This document shows positions 1 through 7,258 of a stretch of DNA of 31,022 bases, in pieces (the first letter of the stretch is position 1; every line of letters starts with the position of its first letter). Under the pieces are notes generated by a model. It searched no databases. It saw only the letters and a program-made list of their open reading frames with translations, and was not told the origin of the DNA. The stretch is taken from IMG/VR virus record IMGVR_UViG_3300048551_000045, positions 1 through 31,022 of that record; one strand, written 5' to 3'. Made by a program: the position numbers and the translations under genes. The stretch is from a virus.

Positions 1-2
1 TG

Positions 3-257
3 GTATACAACGCTGTGCTTATTACTCCTGATCTTACAACAGGAATACCAGAAGTAGGTCGTACTGTCATAATAGGCGACCACTACTTCCTATTAGGTAA
101 TGTTATTACTGGCATCCCAGTCTTAGGTGAACCTTACTACAATCCAGCCTTAGCTAGAGTAGTAAACATAGGCAACCAACGTATAGGTAGCAGAACAGAA
201 ATAGCGAATAGTAACTCAGTTAGATTTGACTCAAACAATAAGGTTAAGATAGGCTAA
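3..257 (+). CDS. Partial gene, C-terminal part of an unknown head-region protein
   Basis: The frame is open to the left edge of the window, so this is the 3' part of a longer gene. A GTG at 15 is in frame, but the codons before it (V-Y-N-A) are also open and there is no visible ribosome site, so I do not take it as the start. The visible 84 or so residues are rich in G, I, V and N, as in beta-structured virion proteins, with no cysteine, signal peptide or membrane segment. The stop overlaps the next start as TAATG. Its position just before the Ig-like protein and the head protease suggests a structural head protein. I do not recognise the family. Confidence 0.6.
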   Translation, partial: VYNAVLITPDLTTGIPEVGRTVIIGDHYFLLGNVITGIPVLGEPYYNPALARVVNIGNQRIGSRTEIANSNSVRFDSNNKVKIG

Positions 258-583
258 TGGCTTTTAGAATTAAAACGAATGATACTAGCCCTAAGTTGGC
301 AGTAACCCTAGAAGACGCAAGTGGTAATGCAATAGACATTACAGGTAACAATGGCGTTAGGTTTCACATGAAAGCGTTTGGAGCAACAACACTTAAAGTA
401 GATGCTCCTATGACAGTTACAAATGCTTCTGGTGGTATAGTACAATACCCTTGGGTGGGTGCAGATACTAATACTGCTGGTACTTACTACGGTGAAGTAG
501 AAGTTACATATGCTGATAACACAGTAGAGACATTTCCTAACAATGGTTACTTCACTGTTATTATTAAGGAGGATCTAGACTAA
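257..583 (+). CDS. BppU-N-like / Ig-like structural protein
   Basis: This 108-residue protein has the pattern I know from the small beta-sandwich family related to the N-terminal domain of the lactococcal baseplate protein BppU. It opens with F-x-I-K-x-N-D-T-x-P, continues through a V-x-F-H-M strand and a Y-x-W turn, then D-T-N-T-A-G-T-Y-Y-x-E-V, and closes with F-P-N-x-G-Y and a final beta strand. In phages with this gene order such proteins sit in the head module, where they may decorate the capsid. Both ends are TAATG junctions, so it is translationally coupled on both sides. The fold call is from motif memory and the particle location is inferred from position. Confidence 0.6.
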   Translation: MAFRIKTNDTSPKLAVTLEDASGNAIDITGNNGVRFHMKAFGATTLKVDAPMTVTNASGGIVQYPWVGADTNTAGTYYGEVEVTYADNTVETFPNNGYFTVIIKEDLD

Positions 584-1278
584 TGACTGAAGCGTTTGAT
601 ATAGACAACCTACCTTCTGAAGAAGTTATTAACAAAGCAGATAAACCACTAAACAAACCATTTAGACTGCCAAAGGGTTCTAGTAAGAAGTTTGGTGTTT
701 ACGTAAACTCTGGCGGTAAGACTAAGAAAGTAACTTTCGGCGACCCTAATATGGAAATTCGTCGAGATGATCCTAAAGCTAGAGCTAACTTTAGAAGCCG
801 ACACTCATGCAGTACGGCTAAAGATAAAACCTCAGCAAGATATTGGTCTTGTAGAATGTGGAGTGGTAGTACAGTGGGAAGTATGACTAAAGATATTACA
901 GGTCAAATATTAAAGACCGATGAAGAACAACGCATGGTCTATGGTTGGGCTTCTGTAGTAACCGAAAAGGGTGAACCAGTAGTCGATAGACAAGGCGATG
1001 TAATTAAACCTGACACGTTAGTAAGTGCCGTAAACAAGTTTATGGAGCATGTACGTGTAGGTAAAGAAATGCACAAGGGTGAGCAGATTGGGGCCGTTAT
1101 CCATTCTATGCCTATCACTAAAGAAATTGGTGATTCTCTTGGCATCCAGAGTGACCGAGAAGGTTGGATAGTAGCGTTTAAAGTATATAACGATGATGTC
1201 TGGGCTAAGGTAAAATCTGGTGAACTAGCCGCCTTTAGCATTGGTGGCAGAGCAACAAAGGAAGACTATAATGGCTAA
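583..1278 (+). CDS. Prohead maturation protease, XkdF-like, with an N-terminal Cys-containing domain
   Basis: The 231-residue protein has two parts. Residues about 25-105 form a basic domain with the sequence K-K-F-G-V-Y-V, then F-G-D-P-N-M-E-I-R-R-D-D-P-K-A-R, then R-H-x-C and Y-W-S-C-R-M-W; this module recurs in phage head proteins, but its job is unknown to me. Residues about 115-231 match the XkdF-like prohead serine protease family: V-Y-G-W-A-S-V, D-R-Q-G-D-V-I, a conserved H-x-G-E, and the end S-G-E-L-A-A-F-S-I-G-G-R-A. The protease would cleave scaffold and capsid precursors during maturation. The next gene, a scaffold-like protein, begins inside its last codons (ATGGCTAA, 1271-1278), a usual partnership. 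Confidence 0.75.
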   Translation: MTEAFDIDNLPSEEVINKADKPLNKPFRLPKGSSKKFGVYVNSGGKTKKVTFGDPNMEIRRDDPKARANFRSRHSCSTAKDKTSARYWSCRMWSGSTVGSMTKDITGQILKTDEEQRMVYGWASVVTEKGEPVVDRQGDVIKPDTLVSAVNKFMEHVRVGKEMHKGEQIGAVIHSMPITKEIGDSLGIQSDREGWIVAFKVYNDDVWAKVKSGELAAFSIGGRATKEDYNG

Positions 1279-2068
1279 CCTTTTAACCATGCTTGAATTA
1301 GACGAATTATCTTTGGTAGATCGTCCTGCCAATGCTGAGGCAATGGTATCATTATTTAAGCGCGACAACTTCGACGGGGAAACTATGAACGAAGAATTAG
1401 AAACAACAGTAAAAATGTCCGATGAGATGTTAGGTAAACTAAAGCCTTACATGGACAAAGGTATGTCTGAAGAAGAAGCTAAGAAGGCTTATGACGAAGA
1501 CATGAAGAAAGCAAAAGAAGCTGAAGTAGACAAAGCTAACGCTGAAGTTGAAACTCTTAAAGCAGAGAATGAGCGTTTACGTAAATCTCTAATTGAGAAC
1601 GGCTACATAATCAAATCAGACGCTATCGAAAAGAAAGCTCCAGAAGAGTTCCTTGAGTACGAGGGCGACAAAATTAACAAAGCTGATATTCCAGCACCTA
1701 TCTTAAAGGCGTTAGAAGAAGCTGAGTTTGCTAAAGCTGATTTAGAGCTAACAACTAAAGCGGAAGAATCTCTTCCTAACTTTGACGTAGCTACAGCAAA
1801 AGAATTAGTCAAATCATTTGAGACTAATGAAGAAGTTATGGGTGTACTAAAAGCCGCTGATAAAGCATTTGGTTCATCTATGGAAGAAGTAGGCAAGGCA
1901 GACGTTGACGGTGAGTTTACTACCGCTTCAGATAAACTTGATGCACTTGTAAAGTCCTACATGGACACTAACGAAATGAAGAAGAGCGAATACGCTGTAG
2001 CATACTCTGCTGTTGCAAAGACCGATGAAGGTAAAGCTCTTATCACTAAATCCTATAAAGGGGAATAA
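1271..2068 (+). CDS. Scaffolding protein (capsid assembly)
   Basis: From the ATG at 1271 this is a 265-residue, very acidic and lysine-rich, mostly helical protein, rich in A, E and K, with long heptad-like stretches (residues about 60-110). That is typical of internal scaffolding proteins that are removed by the head protease. The beginning L-x-x-L-x-L-D-E-L-S-L-V-D-R-P-A-N-x-E-A resembles the C-terminal linker found in XkdF-type protease-scaffold proteins. A GTG at 1241 in the same frame would add ten residues, but ATG 1271 forms the compact ATGGCTAA overlap with the protease gene and is preferred. It is followed after two bases by the decoration protein, whose ribosome site (AAGGGG) lies in the last codons. 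Confidence 0.72.
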   Translation: MANLLTMLELDELSLVDRPANAEAMVSLFKRDNFDGETMNEELETTVKMSDEMLGKLKPYMDKGMSEEEAKKAYDEDMKKAKEAEVDKANAEVETLKAENERLRKSLIENGYIIKSDAIEKKAPEEFLEYEGDKINKADIPAPILKALEEAEFAKADLELTTKAEESLPNFDVATAKELVKSFETNEEVMGVLKAADKAFGSSMEEVGKADVDGEFTTASDKLDALVKSYMDTNEMKKSEYAVAYSAVAKTDEGKALITKSYKGE

Positions 2069-2070
2069 TC

Positions 2071-2439
2071 ATGGCTGTAACGCAATCACGCGACAACCGC
2101 ACTCTAATCGCTGGTGCTGATCTTAGCACCTCTCAATTCTTATTCGCAAAAATGGATGCCGCCGCTAAAGCTGTCTTAGCTGGAAACGGTGATGGTACTA
2201 TCGGTATAATAGCTGTAGGTGCTGAAGCTGGAAATGCTTGCACAATAACTCACTCAGGTAAAGTCATGGTAAAATGTGGCGGAACTGTAACTATCGGAGA
2301 CGATGTAGGTATCGATGCCGCTGGTAAAGCTGTCAATGCGGCTTCTGGTGACATCATCGTTGGTCGTGCTTACGAAGCAGGTGTTGACGGTCAAATCATC
2401 GCAATCGAATTGATCCTAGCCGCTAACGCTCACGCTTAA
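2071..2439 (+). CDS. Head decoration protein, DUF2190-like
   Basis: The 122-residue protein is rich in Gly and Ala and is built of short beta strands: A-V-G-A-E-A-G, then S-G-K-V-M-V-K-C, then G-D-D-V-G-I-D-A-A-G-K-A, then I-I-V-G-R-A-Y-E-A, and it ends in a short Ala-rich tail. The order of these elements is that of the DUF2190 family, which stabilises capsids from outside and is usually encoded just before the major capsid protein, as here. An AAGGGG Shine-Dalgarno lies in the last codons of the scaffold gene. Family membership is judged by eye. The role follows from family and position. Confidence 0.75.
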   Translation: MAVTQSRDNRTLIAGADLSTSQFLFAKMDAAAKAVLAGNGDGTIGIIAVGAEAGNACTITHSGKVMVKCGGTVTIGDDVGIDAAGKAVNAASGDIIVGRAYEAGVDGQIIAIELILAANAHA

Positions 2440-2456
2440 TTTAAGGAATATATATT

Positions 2457-3470
2457 ATGCCATTATTAACACCATCCAGTGTACATCTGGATCAACCACT
2501 TACTAATTTGACTATCGCTTACGCACAAGCAGATACAAACTTCATTGCGGATAAAGTATTCCCAATCGTCGGTGTTCAAAAGCAGTCAGACAAGTATTAC
2601 ATCTATGACCGTGACAACATGAACCGTACAGGGGACGTTAAGAAATTAGCTCCACGTACAGAAGTGAACCGTATCGGTATGTCACTATCAACAAGCTCAT
2701 ACTTTGCAGACGTATTTGGTCTAGGTATGGACTTCGATCAACAAACACTTGCTAACGAAGATGCCGCTTTGGAAATTCGTTCAGCTGGAGCGCAAACACT
2801 TGCGACACGTTTGATGATCCATCGTGAAGAGCAATTCGCTTCAACATTCTTCTCAACTAACGTTTGGGGAACAGAGTATGACGGCGTAGCTAACGGTGAC
2901 AACAACTTAGACTCAGAGTTCACATACTGGTCAGACTACACAAACGCTACACCAATCGTAGACGTAACTAAAGCACGTCGAGCGATGCAACTTAAGTCTG
3001 GCGGATACAAGCCAAACACAATGGTTGTAGGTAAAGAAGTTCGTGATATCTTAATCAACCACCCAGATATCCTAGCACGTTTAAACGGTGGATCAACTGT
3101 AGCTAACCCTGCATTGATCACAGACGCTAAACTAGCTGAGATCTTCGAAGTGTCTAACTTCTACGTAATGGAAGCAGTCAAGAACGACTCAGCAGAAGGT
3201 ATTGCAGAAAGCAACTCTTTCATCGGTGGTAAAACAGCTATGTTAGCACACGTTGCTCCTTCAGCTGGATTGATGACACCTATGGCTGGCGGTACATTTG
3301 CTTGGAACACTTTAGACGGTGTAAACAACTTAGGTATCACAGTTGAGTCATTCTCAGACGATGCTCTTAAGCGTCAACAGGTTGCAGAACACATCCAAGT
3401 TAAAATGTCTTACGACATGAAAGTCACTGGTGCTGACTTAGGTGTATTCTTTAACACAGCTATAGCGTAA
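2457..3470 (+). CDS. Major capsid protein (HK97-fold type)
   Basis: The 337-residue protein begins S-V-H-L-D-Q-P-L-T-N-L and contains F-I-A-D-K-V-F-P-I-V-G-V-Q-K-Q-S-D-K-Y-Y, the opening I associate with one large family of phage major capsid proteins. A central stretch has T-K-A-R-R-A-M and N-T-M-V-V-G-K-E-V-R-D-I-L-I-N-H-P-D-I, seen in HK97-fold capsid proteins around the spine helix and P domain. The codons are regular and highly adapted, as expected for the most abundant virion protein. Its own ribosome site AAGGA (2443-2447) lies in a 17-base gap, and a terminator follows 17 bases after the stop. It would build the icosahedral shell, with its assembly guided by the scaffold and protease. 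Confidence 0.88.
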   Translation: MPLLTPSSVHLDQPLTNLTIAYAQADTNFIADKVFPIVGVQKQSDKYYIYDRDNMNRTGDVKKLAPRTEVNRIGMSLSTSSYFADVFGLGMDFDQQTLANEDAALEIRSAGAQTLATRLMIHREEQFASTFFSTNVWGTEYDGVANGDNNLDSEFTYWSDYTNATPIVDVTKARRAMQLKSGGYKPNTMVVGKEVRDILINHPDILARLNGGSTVANPALITDAKLAEIFEVSNFYVMEAVKNDSAEGIAESNSFIGGKTAMLAHVAPSAGLMTPMAGGTFAWNTLDGVNNLGITVESFSDDALKRQQVAEHIQVKMSYDMKVTGADLGVFFNTAIA

Positions 3471-3487
3471 AACTATACAAAACATTT

Positions 3488-3518
3488 GGTGAGGGCTTAA
3501 GTGTCCTCACCTCTTTTA
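3488..3518 (+). terminator. Rho-independent terminator after the major capsid gene
   Basis: A perfect 7-bp stem, GGTGAGG at 3488-3494 and CCTCACC at 3505-3511, encloses a 10-base loop and is followed by a T-rich run (3512-3520). It lies between the capsid gene and the next gene, which has its own AAGGAG ribosome site. It probably reduces transcription downstream, so that capsid protein is made in excess over neck and tail proteins. Confidence 0.75.
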
Positions 3519-3534
3519 TTAAGGAGAACCCGAT

Positions 3535-3915
3535 ATGATACCATTTCAGTTTGACAGACCCGTATTTGTAAAACAAGAATTTAGTGGTGGAGGAAGAGAT
3601 TGGAAGAGATCAGAACATTACCCTTGGAAAGAGTTATCTCTCTCTAGTGACGTTGTTCAGACTTTATATAACAATAACTTTCTACATCATAACTCTGACC
3701 TAGAAGTTAAAGCTAAGGTTGGAGACGGACTAGAAGTACTTGATGTCGCATCACTAGCTGTCCTAGTAGATACGATCAATGCTAAAGTAAAAGCTAAGAC
3801 TAATTCCCACGCAGAGTTTACTCGTAAGAAGTGTAAGAAGTCTAAGATACTAGAGAAGCAACGCGGTTTACTCCGCAGTTGGCGTAGAAATTATGGAGAG
3901 TTGGAGAACGACTAA
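3535..3915 (+). CDS. Unknown protein in the head-tail junction region
   Basis: I do not recognise this 126-residue protein. The N-terminal half is aromatic and mixed in charge (P-F-Q-F-D-R-P-V-F-V-K-Q-E-F). The middle is a short helical region, and the C-terminal 40 residues are strongly basic (clusters of K and R around R-K-K-C-K-K-S-K and R-S-W-R-R-N). It has a strong AAGGAG Shine-Dalgarno at 3521-3526 and ends in a TAATG junction with the adaptor-like gene. Position suggests a head or connector accessory protein, and the basic tail could contact DNA. Both ideas are inference. Confidence 0.6.
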   Translation: MIPFQFDRPVFVKQEFSGGGRDWKRSEHYPWKELSLSSDVVQTLYNNNFLHHNSDLEVKAKVGDGLEVLDVASLAVLVDTINAKVKAKTNSHAEFTRKKCKKSKILEKQRGLLRSWRRNYGELEND

Positions 3916-4364
3916 TGGCTTGGAGCTACGACGAAGGAAACCTAAATATATCTGATGCACTAGGTAGATTAAACTCTACTAGGTTGTTAATCGGTGATAC
4001 AGATCTAAATGATAAGCAAGTACAAGATGAAGAAGTTTCATTCGCTCTAGCTCAAGCTAACAACAACGTATATAAAGCTGGTGGGTGGTTATGTAGAGCT
4101 ATAGCGGCTAAGTACTCTCGTTCTGTCGATGTAGAGATCAGTGGTGCGTTAAAAGAAGCCTCATCACAACTACAAGCTCACTACACTAAGTTAGCAGATA
4201 CCTTAGAGTATCAAGGAACTAAACTAGGTGGTAGCTTAGGTATCTCAGCAGGTGGTATTTCTGTTTCCACTGTAGAGGGTGTAAGAGCAAATACTAATAG
4301 AGTTAGACCAGAGTTCAACAAGGATCAATTTAAGATAGACGCAGAAACTACTGATTACGAATAG
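3915..4364 (+). CDS. Head-tail connector (adaptor) protein
   Basis: The 149-residue protein has the pattern of siphophage connector adaptors: an N-terminal R-L-L-I-G-D-T-D-x-N-D-x-Q-x-Q-D-E-E-V segment, then helices with A-L-A-Q-A-N-N-N-V-Y-K-A-G-G-W and C-R-A-I-A-A-K-Y-S-R-S-V-D, and a long helix with Y-T-K-L-A-D-T-L. Adaptors of this type (HK97 gp6, SPP1 gp15) form a ring beneath the portal. The start is fixed by a TAATG overlap with the preceding gene. It is followed in order by stopper-, completion- and terminator-like genes, which supports the assignment. Confidence 0.65.
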   Translation: MAWSYDEGNLNISDALGRLNSTRLLIGDTDLNDKQVQDEEVSFALAQANNNVYKAGGWLCRAIAAKYSRSVDVEISGALKEASSQLQAHYTKLADTLEYQGTKLGGSLGISAGGISVSTVEGVRANTNRVRPEFNKDQFKIDAETTDYE

Positions 4365-4373
4365 GGATGTCAC

Positions 4374-4715
4374 ATGCAAGCGTACAATTTACTTAAACTG
4401 GTACAACGTCATGGTAGTACTTTGACACTAAAGAAGACTACTGCTGGTTCTTACAATGCTAGTACTGGCGAGTTTTCTAGTACAGTTAAAGAATATGAAA
4501 TAACTGCCTATATGTATAATGTACAAGAGGGCGTTTTACTAAACGAGATAAGACGTGGCACACGTAACTGTGTGATACCTGCCCTTGGCTTACCTGCAAT
4601 ACCTACAGACAATGATCAAATCTCTGGTAGAGGCGACACAGTGTCTATTAACAGTGTACAAACCATCTATGCTTCTGGTGTAGCAGTATGCTACGTTTGT
4701 GAGGTATCTGAGTAA
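4374..4715 (+). CDS. Head closure (stopper)-like protein
   Basis: The 113-residue, beta-rich protein lies between the adaptor-like and tail-completion-like genes, where siphophages encode the stopper that holds DNA in the head. Visible pattern: a short helix (A-Y-N-L-L-K-L-V-Q-R-H-G), T-L-T-L-K-K, a segment resembling S-T-G-E-F-S-S-T, then strands around the middle (V-I-P-A-L-G-L-P-A-I-P-T-D-N-D), and a D-T-V-S-I-N strand near the end. That layout fits the SPP1 gp16 / HK97 gp7 class of small beta-barrels. The call rests mostly on gene order; the sequence is compatible. It ends in TAATG. Confidence 0.55.
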   Translation: MQAYNLLKLVQRHGSTLTLKKTTAGSYNASTGEFSSTVKEYEITAYMYNVQEGVLLNEIRRGTRNCVIPALGLPAIPTDNDQISGRGDTVSINSVQTIYASGVAVCYVCEVSE

Positions 4716-5116
4716 TGAAGACAAATATAAAAGTTAATGTTAATAAACTAGAGGGTGACTTCGAAAGACTTAACGAAGAGATAGAACAAGAAGTTGAAGA
4801 CTTTCTAAGAGATATAGCTGATACTACTATAGAGTTCTCTAAACCTTTTGTAGATACAGGAACTTATATTACTTCATTCTCTTACAGTACAGGTTCTGGT
4901 AGACCTAGAGGTGGATCATCTCACGGTAAACCTAGAAGACAGAACCCTACCTCTAAAGGTAATCAAGGTCTACAATTACTGTATGGTGATATAGCACAAC
5001 TAGACTTAGCTAACACGACTATGGTAAGTTTAAGGAATGGTTCTGCTCACGCTGAGTTTGTAGAGTATAAACAACAACGCGCAGTATTCGAGAGGATAGG
5101 AATTAAGTATGGCTGA
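4715..5116 (+). CDS. Tail completion / neck protein (HK97 gp10-like position)
   Basis: The 133-residue protein starts with a basic strand and a long acidic helix (E-E-I-E-Q-E-V-E-D-F-L-R-D-I-A), then P-F-V-D-T-G-x-Y-I-x-S-F, a pattern of HK97-gp10-like neck proteins in which the helix is followed by a D-T-G-x-L/Y-x-x-S motif. A Gly-, Arg- and Ser-rich flexible loop follows (residues about 67-90), and the end has A-E-F-V-E-Y, often seen as A-x-x-v-E-Y/F-G in this family. It is coupled upstream by TAATG and overlaps the tail-terminator-like gene by 8 bases. Confidence 0.6.
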   Translation: MKTNIKVNVNKLEGDFERLNEEIEQEVEDFLRDIADTTIEFSKPFVDTGTYITSFSYSTGSGRPRGGSSHGKPRRQNPTSKGNQGLQLLYGDIAQLDLANTTMVSLRNGSAHAEFVEYKQQRAVFERIGIKYG

Positions 5117-5516
5117 TGTACATAAAAGCATAAGGTCAGCATTAGAGACACAACTTGGTAATGTATCAGGTAATCCTCAGATAGCTTACGAGGGCGTTTC
5201 TTTTGTACCTACAACTGGCACTAGCTACTTACAGGTACTGTTTGCCCCTGTATCACGTAGACCTGCTGTACGGGGCTTAAATCCTCAACAGAGATATGAC
5301 GGTCTATTCTCAATTAACTGTTACGCACCAGAAGGTCATGGACCAGCAGTAGCAGACACCCTTGCTAAGAACGTCATTGATGCGTTTGAGGCTACTACTT
5401 CTTTAACATCAAATAATATAAACGTATCTATTGACTACGCAGAAAGACAACAAGGATTCTTAGATAGCCCTTGGTACTTTGTTCCTGTTAATATTGGTTG
5501 GTACGCATACACATAA
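5109..5516 (+). CDS. Tail terminator-like protein (DUF4128 type)
   Basis: The 135-residue protein begins with a helix that contains A-L-E-T-Q-L and has strands with Y-L-Q-V-L-F-A-P and Y-D-G-L-F-S-I-N-C-Y-A-P-E-G-x-G, then a helix A-D-T-L-A-K-N-V-I-D-A-F, and ends in hydrophobic strands with aromatic residues. This resembles the tail terminator class that caps the tail tube (lambda gpU / DUF4128). It lies immediately before the tail tube gene, as expected. Overlap of 8 bases with the preceding gene fixes the ATG at 5109. Family call by eye, supported by order. Confidence 0.65.
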   Translation: MADVHKSIRSALETQLGNVSGNPQIAYEGVSFVPTTGTSYLQVLFAPVSRRPAVRGLNPQQRYDGLFSINCYAPEGHGPAVADTLAKNVIDAFEATTSLTSNNINVSIDYAERQQGFLDSPWYFVPVNIGWYAYT

Positions 5517-5535
5517 TTCTATAGGAGAATATAAT

Positions 5536-6435
5536 ATGGCCTTTGCACAGGGTTCACGTTCCAGTCTGTCATACATTACTGAAACAACTTTCGGTACGAC
5601 ACCTGCTGGTAACTTCCAAAACTTACCTTTCACTTCACATTCACTTAACATGACTAAAGACCGTGTTGAAGGTACTGACATTCAAGCTGACCGTATGTCT
5701 AGAGTAGACCGTCACGGAAATCGTCAAGTAGCTGGAGACATTGTAGGAGATCTACGAGATGGAGATTTCGATGAACTACTAGAGTCAGCTATGTTAAGTG
5801 CTTGGTCTACTAACGTACTTAAAGTTGGTACAACACCTAAGTACTTCTCTATCGAGGACTATGCCGCTGATATAGACCAAGCTAGGTTGTTTACAGGTTG
5901 TTCAGTCAATACATTAGCTGTATCACTAGCACCTAACGCTATGGTAACAGGTACATTCGGTATAGTCGGTAAGAGCATGACTATGAGTGCTTCAGAGAAG
6001 ACGCAAGATGCCGCTTCTGGAGCTTCACCATTTGATTCATACTCAGGTGACTTAGAGATAGGTGGATCAGCATCAGCTATAGTTACAGCTATGGACTTCA
6101 CTTTAACTAACAGCTTTGCTCCTACGTTTGTTGTTGGCGACGATAGCGCACCTGCATTAGAAGTAGGTAACGCTGTAGTAGAAGGTACTCTATCAGCTTA
6201 CTTTGAAGATGCTACACTAATCAATAGGTTTGTTAACGAGACAGAAACACCACTTAAGGTTACTGTAGGTGACAATGCTGGTACACCAAACACTATGGAG
6301 TTCTTTTTCCCACGGTGCAAGATAAACAGTGCTGATGTAGGTGTAGATGGTCCTACAAGCAGAATAGTTAACTTAACATTTGTCGCTTTACGTGACAATT
6401 CAGAAGATACTAACTTGCGTATTACACGCTCGTAA
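5536..6435 (+). CDS. Major tail (tube) protein
   Basis: From the ATG at 5536 (Shine-Dalgarno AGGAG at 5523-5527) the product is 299 residues. The frame is open further upstream, but those codons overlap the preceding gene and lack a ribosome site. The start G-S-R-S-S-L-S-Y-I-x-E-T-T-F-G-T-T-P and the internal R-M-S-R-V-D-R-H-G-N-R-Q-V-A-G-D-I are hallmarks of a common siphophage tail tube family. The rest is beta-rich with many S, T, A, as in proteins that polymerise into the tube. A strong hairpin follows directly. The tube forms around the tape measure encoded downstream. Confidence 0.85.
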   Translation: MAFAQGSRSSLSYITETTFGTTPAGNFQNLPFTSHSLNMTKDRVEGTDIQADRMSRVDRHGNRQVAGDIVGDLRDGDFDELLESAMLSAWSTNVLKVGTTPKYFSIEDYAADIDQARLFTGCSVNTLAVSLAPNAMVTGTFGIVGKSMTMSASEKTQDAASGASPFDSYSGDLEIGGSASAIVTAMDFTLTNSFAPTFVVGDDSAPALEVGNAVVEGTLSAYFEDATLINRFVNETETPLKVTVGDNAGTPNTMEFFFPRCKINSADVGVDGPTSRIVNLTFVALRDNSEDTNLRITRS

Positions 6436-6455
6436 AGAATACTCTAGCTAGAGTG

Positions 6456-6490
6456 GGGGAACGTTGGTGTCGGGTCTGACGTTCCCCATT
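6456..6490 (+). terminator. Hairpin / terminator after the major tail gene
   Basis: A perfect 9-bp stem, GGGGAACGT at 6456-6464 and ACGTTCCCC at 6479-6487, encloses a 14-base loop and is followed by ATTTATT. The T-run is interrupted, so termination may be partial. As after the capsid gene, it would lower expression of the downstream chaperone and tape measure relative to the abundant tube protein. Confidence 0.6.
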
Positions 6491-6500
6491 TATTAACCCG

Positions 6501-6522
6501 AACTCGATAAGGAAACTCGATA
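6501..6522 (+). promoter_or_regulatory. Ribosome site of the tail chaperone gene framed by a 9-bp direct repeat
   Basis: AACTCGATA occurs at 6501-6509 and again at 6514-6522. The Shine-Dalgarno AAGGA (6509-6513) sits between the two copies and the second copy runs into the ATG at 6522. Whether the repeat controls translation is not known. Confidence 0.35.
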
Positions 6523-6920
6523 TGGACTTAAAAGATTTAACACCCAAAAGTGACACAATAGATGTCACACTAGTGCATCCAAATACAGGAGAAGAGCTTA
6601 CTAACCCTGATGGTTCTAATATGACTATCTGTATGTATGCTACACACTCTGAAGAGTATAAGAAAGTTATGCACTCTCAGACTAACAAAAGAATTAAAGC
6701 CGCTACAAAGAGTAATGACTTGACTATGACTTCTGAACAACTTGAGGCTTCTACACTTAGTGTACTAGCAAATACGACAAAGAGTTGGGATATAACTTTT
6801 GATGGAGAGAAGCCAGAACTAACAGTTAAGAAGGCTACAGAGATATACGACCAAGTTTTCTGGATCAAACTACAGCTTGAGGAGGCGGTTGCTAACTCAT
6901 TGGATTTTACCAAAGCCTGA
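6522..6920 (+). CDS. Tail assembly chaperone, short form (gpG-like)
   Basis: The 132-residue protein is acidic and soluble-looking and lies between the tail tube and tape measure genes, the place of the lambda gpG chaperone. An N-terminal beta-rich half (V-T-L-V-H-P-N-T-G-E-E-L) is followed by helices with W-D-I-T-F-D-G-E and a final amphipathic helix (F-W-I-K-L-Q-L-E-E-A-V-A-N). After its stop at 6918-6920 the -1 frame stays open to 7258 with chaperone-T-like sequence, so the gene probably makes two products by frameshifting. The short form would be the major product and help load tube subunits on the tape measure. Confidence 0.72.
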   Translation: MDLKDLTPKSDTIDVTLVHPNTGEELTNPDGSNMTICMYATHSEEYKKVMHSQTNKRIKAATKSNDLTMTSEQLEASTLSVLANTTKSWDITFDGEKPELTVKKATEIYDQVFWIKLQLEEAVANSLDFTKA

Positions 6921-7258
6921 CAACTAAACTTGAAGACTATGCAGAACATACGTTTTCTCTAAGTAAGTCAGGTAAGGATGGTATATCCGAAAGAGAACAC
7001 CTAGAACAAGTAGAAAAGCAGACTGGCATAAGACCAGAAGGATTAAAGTCTCCTGACTTTCCTATGGTCATTTCCCACGTATGGTCTGCTTTTATAACCT
7101 TGAGTAAGACAAGGAGTATGGGGTTTAGTGGACCTAATCCTATTACATACGAACAAATACTAGCGTGGAAGAAATTAACTAGCACACCTTTAGATGCTAG
7201 AGAAGTAGAGACAGTTATGTCTTTAGATACAATATACATGAGGGTTATAAATGGCTAA
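6522..7258 (+). CDS. Tail assembly chaperone, frameshifted long form (gpGT-like)
   Basis: If ribosomes slip back one base near the end of the short gene, they enter a frame open from 6896 to 7258. The only homopolymer available for a clean slip is TTTT at 6905-6908: the TTT codon at 6906 can re-pair at 6905, followed by TAC at 6908. The product would be about 245 residues, 129 shared plus 116 new. The new part has clear coding character before the first ATG in the frame (7064): E-D-Y-A-E-H-T-F, then R-P-E-G-L-K-S-P-D-F-P, W-S-A-F, and I-T-Y-E-Q-I-L-A-W, as in gpT domains. It ends inside the tape measure start (ATGGCTAA, 7251-7258). No canonical slippery heptamer is present, so the exact slip point is inferred. 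Confidence 0.65.

Noticed and set aside
5479-5535. N-terminal extension of the tail tube protein
   Set aside because: These codons overlap the preceding gene; ATG 5536 has an ideal AGGAG site and gives the usual N-terminus.
6442-6453. CTCTAGCTAGAG palindrome after the tail tube gene
   Set aside because: It is short, has no T-run and lies directly before the stronger hairpin; treated as part of the leader rather than as a separate feature.
7064-7258. Separate 64-codon gene starting at ATG 7064
   Set aside because: Clear coding sequence continues upstream of this ATG in the same frame to 6896 and there is no ribosome site; frameshift extension of the chaperone explains it better.
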